A stretch of DNA of 64,000 bases from JANXQG01 sp963719885 (GTDB lineage Bacteria > Planctomycetota > Planctomycetia > Pirellulales > Thermoguttaceae), in contig CAVRDP010000002.1 of NCBI GenBank assembly GCA_963719885.1, forward strand, positions 124,001 through 188,000. Direction: 5' to 3'. Below are positions 36,451-43,782 of the stretch, in pieces. The notes beneath the pieces were generated by a model, which saw only the letters and a list, made by a program, of their open reading frames with translations, was not told the DNA's origin and did not search any database. The translations under genes were made by a program, and so were the position numbers. The first letter of the stretch is position 1. Each line of letters opens with the position of its first letter.

Positions 36451-37488
36451 TTACGCTGCGCGTACCACGCTATGGTTGACTCGATAATTCAGCCGGCTGG
36501 CAATCCGCGCAACTTGCCGCCGGGCTTCTTCCACGTCGCGAAGACGGATCGGGCCGGGATGGTCGAGTTTGTGGCGGATCGCCCGGGCGTCGGCCTGTGG
36601 CATGCGGGCGAGCAGGTGCTCCACCAACCCCGGGCCTGCGCCGAACAAGGCCGGCAACAGCAGTTCCGGCCCCGCTTCGTCGAAAACCTCGGCCAGCAGG
36701 TCCTCGTCCCACCCGGCCAGTTCGTCGAACGTTACTTGCCGCCACCCAGCGGGTACCCGGAGCTTCTCGGCCAGCGCGCGGTCGCTGCCCGCCAAATTGT
36801 CGAGGATCTGCATGCCCGCGCGGCCGTCAGTGGCTTGCAGGATGCCGGCCACGGCATTCAACCCGGCCACGCGGCGGCGTTGCATCTCCGGGCACCATGT
36901 ACCCATGGTCGGCTGAGAGAGCCTGGACCGCAGGGCCTCTTCTACCTCGTGTAGGATTTCCGGATCGGTCTCTTCCAGATCGACCAGCCGATGGATCACT
37001 TCGACCTGCACGTCCTCCGGCAGCCGCGAGAGCACGGTCCCGGCACGGACGGGAGATAGATGCGAAAGCACCAGCGCGATGGTTTGCGGCCGCTCGCTGC
37101 CAAGCGCGCGGACGAGCTTCTCGGCCTCGCGGGGCACCCAGTACTCTGGGTCGTGGAGGAAATGGAAGGGAGGAGGCGGGCCGGGTACTCGCGCAGCGGG
37201 TGGGGGAGCGGGGAGCACGGAGTATGGAGCCGAGGGCATCCATTCCACTCCCCGCCCGCTGCTCGTCGCCCCTTGCTCCCCGCTCCCAGCTCCTTGCCCT
37301 CTGAACTCGTCGATCACCCGCCGTTGCTCGCCCTGATCGATATCGTCCATTTCAACGACCATTTCGCGGACCTGCCGGGCCTGTTCCGGCGTCAATTGAT
37401 CGAGCACCGCGTCGGCCGCGGCCGTATCGAGGCTGGCCACCAGGACGGCTGCCTTGCGAAGCCCATCGTTGGAAAGTTTCGTGGTCAT
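36451..37488 (-). CDS. fliG: Flagellar motor switch protein FliG with an inserted palindromic segment
   Basis: C-ring protein linking the MS ring to torque generation. The middle domain (ALGSERPQTIALVLSHLSPV) and C-terminal domain (VTFDELAGWDEDLLAEVFDE, ending PGPIRLRDVEEARRQVARIA) are clear. The N-terminal ~62 residues (KLSNDGLRKAAVLVASLDTA) fit the FliF-binding domain. Between them, ~55 residues (GQGAGSGEQGATSSGRGVEW to HFLHDPEYWVPRE) are read from a palindromic repeat plus a hairpin element, so part of the original linker or N-domain is replaced. Another element (PTMGTWCPEM) lies between the middle domain and the C-terminal region. The reading frame is intact. Confidence 0.93.
   Translation of the reverse strand: MTTKLSNDGLRKAAVLVASLDTAAADAVLDQLTPEQARQVREMVVEMDDIDQGEQRRVIDEFRGQGAGSGEQGATSSGRGVEWMPSAPYSVLPAPPPAARVPGPPPPFHFLHDPEYWVPREAEKLVRALGSERPQTIALVLSHLSPVRAGTVLSRLPEDVQVEVIHRLVDLEETDPEILHEVEEALRSRLSQPTMGTWCPEMQRRRVAGLNAVAGILQATDGRAGMQILDNLAGSDRALAEKLRVPAGWRQVTFDELAGWDEDLLAEVFDEAGPELLLPALFGAGPGLVEHLLARMPQADARAIRHKLDHPGPIRLRDVEEARRQVARIASRLNYRVNHSVVRAA
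36890..36911 (+). repeat. Covarying hairpin element, copy 24
   Basis: Arms ACCATG/CATGGT, loop TACC. In fliG, encoding PTMGTWCP. Confidence 0.93.
37132..37153 (+). repeat. Covarying hairpin element, copy 25
   Basis: Arms ACCCAG/CTGGGT, loop TACT. In fliG, encoding DPEYWVPR. Confidence 0.92.
37204..37287. repeat. Palindromic repeat inside fliG
   Basis: GGGAGCGGGGAGCA (37204-37217) and TGCTCCCCGCTCCC (37274-37287) form a perfect 14-bp inverted repeat around ~56 bases. Its composition is that of the repeat spacers found between genes, but here it is translated in frame. Confidence 0.85.
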
Positions 37489-37491
37489 GGT

Positions 37492-39147
37492 TTAACTCAC
37501 CTGTCCGATCCAGCTACGCAGGATGTTGGCTGCCGAATCGGGATCTTCCTTGACCAATTCCGAGAGCTCGTCGCGCAGTGAAGGGCCCCTGCCGCTCATG
37601 CGGCGAAGGCGGCGGGCGGCGGTCGCTTCGACCGCCTCTTCGGGTCCTTTGGAATTGGGTTCCTGCCCCGTCACCCGCATCGAGACCGCGGCCGACTCCG
37701 CTGACGGGGCCGGAACGCCGCGAAGCATCGACCGCAACATACCGAGGCTGAACAACACCAGGCCGACCATCGCCAGCATCGGCCAGTTTTGCCCCAACCA
37801 CGACAAGGCCCGCTGCGTCGCCGCCGGACCCGGAATTTCGGCGGCCTTGATGTCCTGAAATTTTGTGACGGTCACCAGCGACGTCGGGTCTTTGACGTCG
37901 GGCGCGGGCGGCAGCAGCGGCGCGACGGCGTTGCGAACGTCCAGCGTGATTTCTTCGACGATTTTATCGATGGCTGCCTGATCGGGCTTCTTAGGTTCTT
38001 CGCCTTCCTTGACCGGGTTGCGTCCTTGCCAAACCTTTTCGAAGTAGCTCGTGGGGATGCCGACGGAAACCTTGGCCAGTTTCGGAGTCAGGGGGTAGTT
38101 CTCCTTCTCAGTGGTCGTGTGGGAGACGACGTTGATCGTTTCGTTCTTGTTTTCCTCGTTGGTCTCGTTCGAGCCCTTGCCGCCGATGGAAGCCGGCTGC
38201 ATGGGCCCGCCGCCTTGCGCCTGGAGCCCCGGCGCCCCGCCGGACGGGACCGAATCGCGGCTCATCGTGCGGAAATTCTCCGAGGTTCGCAGCGGCACCG
38301 GTTTGGGATCGTTCTTCTCTTCGACGCTACGGCTTTTTTCGTGATCGAGCGTTACCCTGGAGGTCACCGTGACGTTGGGGATATAGGAGAGCGCCTTGCG
38401 GACATTAGCGTTCAAATCGCGTACGGCAGCTCGCTCGGCACGGCTGTACGGATTGTCGGGGCCGGATCCACCATTGTCGCCTTCTCCCCAGACGTGAAAC
38501 GTGCCGTTGGCGTCGGTAATCGTGACAGTCTCGGGCTTCATGGCGTTTGCCGCGGCAATGCAGTAACGAATGTTGTCGACCTGGTCATCGTCCAGCGGCA
38601 CGCCCCCAATCCCCCACACGGTGACGGAAGCGGTCTTCAGCCGCGTCGATTCAAGTCCAGACTTGTCCTGCTTGCCGATCATCACGTAGGCCTTCTCAAT
38701 CCCTTTCATGTTGCTGATCACCAGCGACATTTCCTCCTCTTTTGCGTGATTAAGACGTTCTTCGCGCTGCGAGGGAGACTCGAAAATATTGCCGCCCCCG
38801 GCTTCCTCGAGCTTGTCGCCGAAATTCGGCGGCAGGGCCTTGGCGTCGGCCAACGCCGCCAGGTAGGCGGCCCGTTGGGCATGAGGCACTTTCACCCGGC
38901 CGCCTTCAATCGTGAAACCATTCAAGCCGGCCTTGCCAAAGGCCCCTTCCATCTTCTGCAAGGTGGGCGTTCCAATGTCACTGCCGCCGAACAGCCAGTC
39001 GTCGCCGCCGCTCACCTGGTGCTGGAAAAGGTAACCGACGCTGACCACGGCGACGACCAGCAGCAGACCGGCCGTGATCCGGCCGCCGGGAGTCATCGAG
39101 CGGAACAGGTCGCTGAGTTGAGCCAGAGCTTTATTGAGGAAGTCCAT
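37492..39147 (-). CDS. fliF: Flagellar MS-ring protein FliF
   Basis: Membrane ring that nucleates the basal body, 551 residues as expected. An N-terminal span (ITAGLLLVVAVVSVGYLFQH), ring-building motifs (GAFGKAGLNGFTIEGGRVKV, SPSQREERLNHAKEEEMSLV, GIEKAYVMIGKQ), the beta-collar region, a C-terminal span (WPMLAMVGLVLFSLGMLRSM) and the FliG-binding tail (RDELSELVKEDPDSAANILR, SWI) are all present. The start MDFLNKALAQLSDLFRSMTP is typical. It lies 3 bases before fliG. Confidence 0.96.
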   Translation of the reverse strand: MDFLNKALAQLSDLFRSMTPGGRITAGLLLVVAVVSVGYLFQHQVSGGDDWLFGGSDIGTPTLQKMEGAFGKAGLNGFTIEGGRVKVPHAQRAAYLAALADAKALPPNFGDKLEEAGGGNIFESPSQREERLNHAKEEEMSLVISNMKGIEKAYVMIGKQDKSGLESTRLKTASVTVWGIGGVPLDDDQVDNIRYCIAAANAMKPETVTITDANGTFHVWGEGDNGGSGPDNPYSRAERAAVRDLNANVRKALSYIPNVTVTSRVTLDHEKSRSVEEKNDPKPVPLRTSENFRTMSRDSVPSGGAPGLQAQGGGPMQPASIGGKGSNETNEENKNETINVVSHTTTEKENYPLTPKLAKVSVGIPTSYFEKVWQGRNPVKEGEEPKKPDQAAIDKIVEEITLDVRNAVAPLLPPAPDVKDPTSLVTVTKFQDIKAAEIPGPAATQRALSWLGQNWPMLAMVGLVLFSLGMLRSMLRGVPAPSAESAAVSMRVTGQEPNSKGPEEAVEATAARRLRRMSGRGPSLRDELSELVKEDPDSAANILRSWIGQVS

Positions 39148-39200
39148 ATTAGGTCCCCTCTTCCACTAGGAGAGGGTGAGGGTAAGGGTGAGGGCTTAGG

Positions 39201-39503
39201 TTAGATCTGCAAATTCTTGATTTCCGTAAACGCATCGACCAGCTTGTTGCGGACTTGGATCATCATCTGGAAGGCGACGTCGGCCTTTTGCACGGCGGTG
39301 AGGACCTCGGCCGGGTTGACATCGCCTCCGGTGGCCAGTTTTTCCACGGCCTTGTCGGCGGCTGCCTGCATCGAGTTCACGTCCTGGATCGACTGCACGA
39401 GAAAATCCTTGAACGACGGCCCACCCGCAGCGCCGGCGGCCGCGCCAGTCGCGCGGCCCGGCTGCAGGATGGGAGAAGTCGATATGCCCGTGATGGGAGC
39501 CAT
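39201..39503 (-). CDS. fliE: Flagellar hook-basal body protein FliE
   Basis: Adapter between MS ring and rod, ~100 residues. The C-terminal half (GPSFKDFLVQSIQDVNSMQA, AEVLTAVQKADVAFQMMIQV, RNKLVDAFTEIKNLQI) is the complete FliE signature. The N-terminal ~30 residues are an Ala/Gly-rich spacer. The ATG at 39503 is preferred over an upstream TTG at 39518. The gene precedes fliF and follows flgC, as usual. Confidence 0.94.
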   Translation of the reverse strand: MAPITGISTSPILQPGRATGAAAGAAGGPSFKDFLVQSIQDVNSMQAAADKAVEKLATGGDVNPAEVLTAVQKADVAFQMMIQVRNKLVDAFTEIKNLQI

Positions 39504-39519
39504 AGTGTTTTGAGTCAAG

Positions 39520-39662
39520 CCTTACAAAGGAAATCCCAAATCCCAAATCCCAAACAAGTCTCAAATTCAAAAAAGAAATGTTCAAAACGGGTTCTGGTCC
39601 TTGGAATTTTCCCCCTTGAGATTTGTTTGAGATTTGGGATTTCGGATTTGGGATTTCTTTTT
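39520..39662. repeat. AT-rich palindromic spacer (GGGATTTGG type) between flgC and fliE
   Basis: AAATCCCAAATCCCAAATC (39535 onward) is mirrored by GATTTGGGATTTCGGATTTG near 39630. The halves can fold into a long hairpin within the transcript; the composition contrasts sharply with the GC-rich genes around it. Confidence 0.8.
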
Positions 39663-39663
39663 C

Positions 39664-40080
39664 CTACGCCAGTATCCTCAAGGTTTGTTGTTCCATATCT
39701 TTCGTAATATCCATGGCGCCGAGGTTGGCCTCATAGGATCGGGCGGCCTCCAAGGCGTTGGTGAACTCGGTCATCAAGTCGATGTTCGGATAGGCCACTT
39801 CCCCGGCATGCGGGCCGGCCTTGACAGCATCGGGATGGTTCGGCTCCCGCTTCCAGATCGGTTCGGTCGGCAAGCTCGCGACCGAACTGACCTTTACACC
39901 GGCCGCGCCATTGCTGCCGGCTTCATCGGTTTCGAAGATGACGGTCTTCGGCTGATACGGCACCTTCTCGCCGCTCGAGGTATGCGTGCTCTTGATGTTG
40001 GCAATGTTGTTGGAAATCTGGATCATGCGCATCCGCTGCGCCACCAGTCCGCTGGTACTAATGTCGAGGGCCGAAAGCAT
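39664..40080 (-). CDS. flgC: Flagellar proximal rod protein FlgC
   Basis: 138 residues. The N-terminal rod motif (LSALDISTSGLVAQRMRMIQ, ISNNIANIKSTHTSSGEKVP YQPKTVIF read in two parts) and the C-terminal GEVAYPNIDLMTEFTNALEA, ARSYEANLGAMDITKDMEQQ are diagnostic. The P-x-x-V segment HPDAVKAGPHAGEVAYPN is a FlgC hallmark. It follows flgB and precedes fliE. Confidence 0.95.
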   Translation of the reverse strand: MLSALDISTSGLVAQRMRMIQISNNIANIKSTHTSSGEKVPYQPKTVIFETDEAGSNGAAGVKVSSVASLPTEPIWKREPNHPDAVKAGPHAGEVAYPNIDLMTEFTNALEAARSYEANLGAMDITKDMEQQTLRILA

Positions 40081-40153
40081 CGGAAGCTCCGGGAGGGATT
40101 AGGGATTCGTCATTCGCCAACTACAACTGGTGAAACTGGCGTCATTTTGTTTG

Positions 40154-40585
40154 TCATGTCACCGTTCCACGAATCGCCAACTGCAACTGGCGAAACTGGT
40201 CGGAGAGGATCGTGAGGGCCAAATTGTGCTGCATGTGGTTCTTCACCATCTCGCTGACCTGCGATTCCATATCGACATTGCCCATGTCGTGGCGCAGGAT
40301 CGATCGCGACGACTTGGCTACCTCGGCCATCAAGGGCTTCGGGGCAAGAGCCGTCTCGCCGGCGGGCACCATGTACTTATCGTCGGCGACCTGTGGCTGG
40401 TCGCGATCCTCGATCGCTTGTTTCAGTCGGGCCTGAAAATCCTCCACCGACAAGTCCCGTGCCTGGTAGCCGGGAGTGTCGATGTTCGCGATGTTGCCCG
40501 CCAAGACCGCGTGCCGGGCCTGCGAGAAGCTCACGACTTCTTGCAAGACGGGGATCGTGGTCGATTGGAACAGGCTGGATAACAT
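40154..40585 (-). CDS. flgB: Flagellar proximal rod protein FlgB
   Basis: 143 residues. The start LSSLFQSTTIPVLQEVVSFS and motif RHAVLAGNIANIDTPGYQAR are typical, and the C-terminal helix has VDMESQVSEMVKNHMQHNLA, LTILSDQFRQLQLAIRG. A hairpin element (DKYMVPAGE) sits in the variable loop between the two conserved ends. It is the first gene of the structural operon; a consensus sigma-54 promoter lies 30 bases before its ATG. Confidence 0.95.
   Translation of the reverse strand: MLSSLFQSTTIPVLQEVVSFSQARHAVLAGNIANIDTPGYQARDLSVEDFQARLKQAIEDRDQPQVADDKYMVPAGETALAPKPLMAEVAKSSRSILRHDMGNVDMESQVSEMVKNHMQHNLALTILSDQFRQLQLAIRGTVT
40364..40385 (+). repeat. Covarying hairpin element, copy 26 (diverged)
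   Basis: Left arm ACCATG intact, right arm TATCGT decayed, loop TACT, flanks kept. In flgB, encoding DKYMVPAG. Confidence 0.78.
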
Positions 40586-40614
40586 GTGAATACGTTGGGT
40601 ATGCGGGAACTCTG

Positions 40615-40630
40615 TGCAAGCTGCGTGCCA
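40615..40630 (-). promoter_or_regulatory. Sigma-54 (RpoN) promoter of the flgB operon
   Basis: Read on the minus strand the site is TGGCACGCAGCTTGCA, which is identical to the TGGCAC-N5-TTGCA consensus with correct GG/GC spacing. It ends 30 bases before the flgB ATG. A sigma-54 activator and its kinase are encoded immediately upstream, which supports use of this promoter. Confidence 0.88.
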
Positions 40631-40638
40631 TGATTTTT

Positions 40639-40700
40639 TAGGTCTTGGATCTTAGGTCTTAGAACTTAGGTCTAAGTTCTAAGCACTAAGTTCTAAGCTC
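40639..40700. repeat. Spacer repeat (CTTAGAACTTAGGTCTAAG type)
   Basis: The words GGATCTTAGGTCTTAGAACT and TAGGTCTAAGTTCTAAGCAC form direct and inverted repeats upstream of the flgB promoter; the same family fills 30366-30490. Confidence 0.75.
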
Positions 40701-40745
40701 CAAACCGGCAATTCCTGCGCTTCCTCCGCGGCAAAATCTGCCGGT

Positions 40746-42215
40746 CTACTGCATTCGTGATACTGCCTCCGTCGTAAAGGATTTCTCGCGGGGGGCATAA
40801 CCATATTGCCGTAACTTGCCGGACAACGTGCGAATGCCGATGCCCAATGCCTTGGCCGTCCGGGCGCGATGGCCGCCATAATGCTCCAGCGTGGCCTCGA
40901 TCAACCGCCGTTCCATTTCCTCCAGGCTGATGCCCACCGGCAAGCATTCCTCGAGGCCCGCGTCACTCGGGCACCATGTACTCATGGTCGTCGGCGGGCC
41001 GATCAGCCAGCGGCGCAGCTCGTCGGCCGTCACTCGGCCGGTCGTCGTCAGCACGCACGCCCGCGTAATGATGTTTTCCAATTCGCGGACGTTGCCCGGC
41101 CAGTGGTAATCCAGCAGCAACTGCTCGGCGGCCGGCTCCAGCGAGCAGGTTTCGCGCTGCAAGCGTTGGGCGGATCGCCGGAAGAAGTAAGCAGCCAGTT
41201 CCGGCACGTCCTCGCGACGTTGGCGGAGCGGCGGCACGGCCAGCGGCAACACGGCCAGGCGGAAGTAGAGGTCTTCGCGGAACCGGCCGGCCAAGACTTC
41301 GCCGTGCAAATCGCGGTTCGTCGTGGCCAATACGCGGACGTTGACGTGAATCGTCTTGCACGAGCCGACCCGCTCGAACGATTTCTCTTGCAACACTCGC
41401 AGCAGCTTGGCCTGCAGGGGCAGATCGATCTCGGTGACTTCGTCCAGCAGAAGCGTGCCGCCATGGGCCGTTTCGAAGCGGCCGGTCCTGGGAACGTCGG
41501 CCCCGGTAAAGGCGCCTTTTTCGTGGCCGAACAGTTCGCTCTCCATCAGGTGGGCCGAGAGCACCGGGCAATTCAAACTGATCATCGGCGTACCGTGGCA
41601 ATGGCTGGCGGCATGGATCGCCCGGGCGACCAGTTCCTTGCCGGTGCCGCTTTCGCCCGTGATGAGCACGGTCTCCGACGTCGGTCCGATTTGCAGAATC
41701 CGCGCTCGCAAGGCCTGCATCACGGGACTGGAGCCGATCATCGCCGGTGAGTTAGCATCGGCCGTTGCGGGCACCGCGTACTCGTGGTCGCCATCGGCCG
41801 GTTCCGGATGTACGAGCCGGCCATGCCGCATGGCCTGCGTCACCAGGCGCTCCAGGGCCTCGGCCTCGAAAGGTTTTTCAATGTAATCGAAGGCCCCGTG
41901 CCGCATCGCCTCGACGGCCGTGGCCACCGTGGCGTGGGCCGTGACCATCACGATCTGCGTGGTGCATTGCCGCTGCCGCAGTTCCGCGATGAGCTCGATC
42001 CCCGTCATGCCCGGCATCTTCAGGTCGGTGACGATGCAATCGAAGCGGGCCGTCTGCAAGACTTGCAGGGCCTCGGCCGCACAGGTGCAGCACTGCACCT
42101 GGTGGCCGGCATGGCGCAGCACGTCGGCCATCGACTCGCACGCCCGGGCGTGGTCGTCGACCACCAGCACGCGGCCGGTCGGAGAAGAAGTTCCGATGCG
42201 TGAGTTAGCAGCCAT
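40746..42215 (-). CDS. Sigma-54-dependent response regulator (FlrC/NtrC type)
   Basis: 489 residues. The receiver domain has VLVVDDHARA, the phospho-acceptor Asp in CIVTDLKMPG, VMVTAHA and the Lys of EKPF. The AAA+ domain has Walker A GESGTGKELVARAIH, the sigma-54 contact loop GAFTGA, Walker B GGTLLLDEVTEIDLPLQAKL and WPGNVRELENI. A Fis-type helix-turn-helix ends the protein (GGHRARTAKALGIGIRTLSG). A perfect AGGAGG precedes the ATG at 42215. Hairpin elements lie in both interdomain linkers (DHEYAVPA and TTMSTWCP). It is inferred to activate the flgB promoter 110 bases downstream. Confidence 0.93.
   Translation of the reverse strand: MAANSRIGTSSPTGRVLVVDDHARACESMADVLRHAGHQVQCCTCAAEALQVLQTARFDCIVTDLKMPGMTGIELIAELRQRQCTTQIVMVTAHATVATAVEAMRHGAFDYIEKPFEAEALERLVTQAMRHGRLVHPEPADGDHEYAVPATADANSPAMIGSSPVMQALRARILQIGPTSETVLITGESGTGKELVARAIHAASHCHGTPMISLNCPVLSAHLMESELFGHEKGAFTGADVPRTGRFETAHGGTLLLDEVTEIDLPLQAKLLRVLQEKSFERVGSCKTIHVNVRVLATTNRDLHGEVLAGRFREDLYFRLAVLPLAVPPLRQRREDVPELAAYFFRRSAQRLQRETCSLEPAAEQLLLDYHWPGNVRELENIITRACVLTTTGRVTADELRRWLIGPPTTMSTWCPSDAGLEECLPVGISLEEMERRLIEATLEHYGGHRARTAKALGIGIRTLSGKLRQYGYAPREKSFTTEAVSRMQ
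40969..40990 (+). repeat. Covarying hairpin element, copy 27
   Basis: Arms ACCATG/CATGGT, loop TACT. In the response regulator between the AAA+ and HTH domains, encoding TTMSTWCP. Confidence 0.92.
41769..41790 (+). repeat. Covarying hairpin element, copy 28
   Basis: Arms ACCGCG/CGTGGT (one G-T pair), loop TACT. In the receiver/AAA+ linker of the regulator, encoding DHEYAVPA. Confidence 0.9.
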
Positions 42216-42402
42216 CAGACAGCCTCCTGGGGAAAACGACGGGTGGCACGTCCCTGCGGGCACCATGCCGGGCACCATGTACCCATGGTCGCGGTCGGCG
42301 AAGGGCGTGAAGACCGTGAAGCCACGCCCTTCGCAAGCTCAGGGACGTGCCACCCAACATTGCAATTGTCCAAGCCATTTCTGCGTGGGTCGTTAGCGAT
42401 CA
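42216..42402. repeat. 188-bp repeat-bearing insert between kinase and regulator genes, flanked by a near-duplicate
   Basis: Two similar 26-bp blocks (42204-42229 and 42392-42417, 22 of 26 identical, both ending CAGCCTCCTG on the plus strand) bracket an inverted repeat (GGGTGGCACGTCCCTG at 42241, mirrored at 42339-42354) and hairpin element 29. Each block contains TGATG: a stop overlapping a start. A 62-codon frame therefore starts on the kinase stop and stops on the regulator start; it is probably a by-product of the duplication. Confidence 0.7.
42270..42291 (+). repeat. Covarying hairpin element, copy 29
   Basis: Arms ACCATG/CATGGT, loop TACC, preceded by a partial duplicate GGGCACCATGCC. 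Between the kinase and regulator genes. Confidence 0.92.
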
Positions 42403-43311
42403 TCAGGCAGCCTCCTGCGAAGCGAGAACAGACGAGTAGCGTGGGAACCGCAGCGTAAACACCGCGCCGCCGTGGGGACCGTTGGCCGCGGCCACCGTCC
42501 CGCCGTGGGCCTCGGCAATCCGCGAGACGATGGCCAGTCCCAAGCCCGTTCCTCCCTGCTTGGTGGTGAAGAAAGGTTCGAAAATCGGGCACCGCGAACC
42601 CGTGGTCGCCAGGAGATCCGCGGGCAGACCTGGTCCGCTGTCGGCAATGCACAGTTCCGTGCCCCCGGGCGAGGCGGTCGAACTCACCGTCAGTGTGCCG
42701 CCTTGGGGCATCACGTCCAGCGCATTGAGCACGAGGTTGAGCACGGCCCGGCGAATCATTTCGCGATCGGCCCGCAGGGTATGCTGTCCCGAAACCTTGA
42801 GCTCGAAGCGGATTTTTTGGGCGGCGAACTGCGGGGCCAGCGAGGCTTGCACGTCGCCCACGAGCTTGCGGAGCGAAAGGCTGGCCAACTGCGGATCGCG
42901 ATCCGAGGTGAAGTGCAACAGATCGTTGACCATCACGTCCATCGCCCGGAATCCGGCGCTGACTTTTTCCAGCATGTCGAGGCCCTCCGCGTCATTGCCC
43001 GCCCGGCGGCGGAGCATGCTCAAATAGAGCGTGACCGGCACCAGGTTATTGCGCACTTCATGGGCCACGTGCGAGGCCATCTGGCCCAGGTCGGCCAAGC
43101 GGTTTTTGCGGGCCAGTTCGCGATTCTTGACTTCTAATTCGGCGGTGAGCTGCCGGACCTCGTCACGCAGCGCGTCGTGCGTCTGTTCCAGTCGCAGCGT
43201 GGCCGTGTGCCAGGCCGCCAGGATCGTTTGCAGATCGGCGCTGGCGTCCAGGCCGGGCACCATGTACCCATGGTCGTGGTCGTGGTCGGCGGCAATTACA
43301 GGTTGGCTCAT
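42403..43311 (-). CDS. Two-component sensor histidine kinase (FlrB/AtoS-like)
   Basis: About 302 residues, soluble, without a visible membrane span. A coiled-coil (RLEQTHDALRDEVRQLTAEL) leads to the H box ASHVAHEVRNNLVPV. The N box is LNLVLNALDVMPQGG, and the ATP-binding boxes are CIADSGPGLP and GGTGLGLAIVSRIAEAHGG. A hairpin element (DHGYMVPG) sits near the N-terminus. Encoded next to the sigma-54 regulator, it is very likely its kinase and thereby controls flagellar transcription. The sensing input is not evident from sequence. Confidence 0.92.
   Translation of the reverse strand: MSQPVIAADHDHDHGYMVPGLDASADLQTILAAWHTATLRLEQTHDALRDEVRQLTAELEVKNRELARKNRLADLGQMASHVAHEVRNNLVPVTLYLSMLRRRAGNDAEGLDMLEKVSAGFRAMDVMVNDLLHFTSDRDPQLASLSLRKLVGDVQASLAPQFAAQKIRFELKVSGQHTLRADREMIRRAVLNLVLNALDVMPQGGTLTVSSTASPGGTELCIADSGPGLPADLLATTGSRCPIFEPFFTTKQGGTGLGLAIVSRIAEAHGGTVAAANGPHGGAVFTLRFPRYSSVLASQEAA
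43255..43276 (+). repeat. Covarying hairpin element, copy 30
   Basis: Arms ACCATG/CATGGT, loop TACC, followed by a short TGGTCG duplication. In the kinase gene, encoding DHGYMVPG. Confidence 0.92.
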
Positions 43312-43320
43312 GGCAAGCAC

Positions 43321-43776
43321 TTACCTCCCCGAGGACAAATCGAGTTGATTGACGTTCGTATACGCCTGCGCGGAGTAGGCCCCTTGGGCATGGCCGGCCG
43401 AGCGGAGTTGCCGCAATCGGACGGCGGTGGCATCACGCTTCTGGACCATGATTTCTTCGCACCGCTTTTCGTGGACGATGATCTCCTGGAGCAGCGCCTC
43501 ACACTGCTGGACCAGCCGGGCACAAGCCGCGCGATCGTCAGCCGATCGCCACTGCCGCTGCTCGGGAGCCTGTCCACGATAGGGATCCAGGGCCTTCTCG
43601 ATCCGCTGGATGTCGCTCAAGGGTTTTTGTTTCACCGAGAGCACGTCCAGCAAGCCGGTGACGTTGCCCTGGTCGATCAATTCCAACTGGCGGCGGCCCA
43701 AATCACGAAGCTGCACCAGGCAGGTGTATCGCGCCCGGACGAGTTGCATCAGGATGTCAGTGGGCAAATTGCTCAT
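43321..43776 (-). CDS. FlgN-like flagellar export chaperone (tentative)
   Basis: 151 residues, almost wholly helical, with no membrane span. The layout fits FlgN: a helix YTCLVQLRDLGRRQLELIDQ followed by VLSVKQKPLSDIQRIEKALD, then long helices (LVQQCEALLQEIIVHEKRCE). The Q-L-E-L-I..L-x-x-K-Q-x-x-L pattern occurs in FlgN proteins, which escort hook-filament junction proteins. The gene lies 9 bases before the kinase and 6 after the TPR gene, inside the flagellar run. No junction-protein gene (flgK, flgL) is in the window. Confidence 0.6.
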   Translation of the reverse strand: MSNLPTDILMQLVRARYTCLVQLRDLGRRQLELIDQGNVTGLLDVLSVKQKPLSDIQRIEKALDPYRGQAPEQRQWRSADDRAACARLVQQCEALLQEIIVHEKRCEEIMVQKRDATAVRLRQLRSAGHAQGAYSAQAYTNVNQLDLSSGR

Positions 43777-43782
43777 GGTTCA

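Noticed and set aside
42241..42256. Second sigma-54 promoter (TGGCACGTCCCTGC)
   Set aside because: The GG to GC spacing is 9 instead of 10, and the sequence is one arm of an inverted repeat; a similar near-match at 47811 fails for the same reason.
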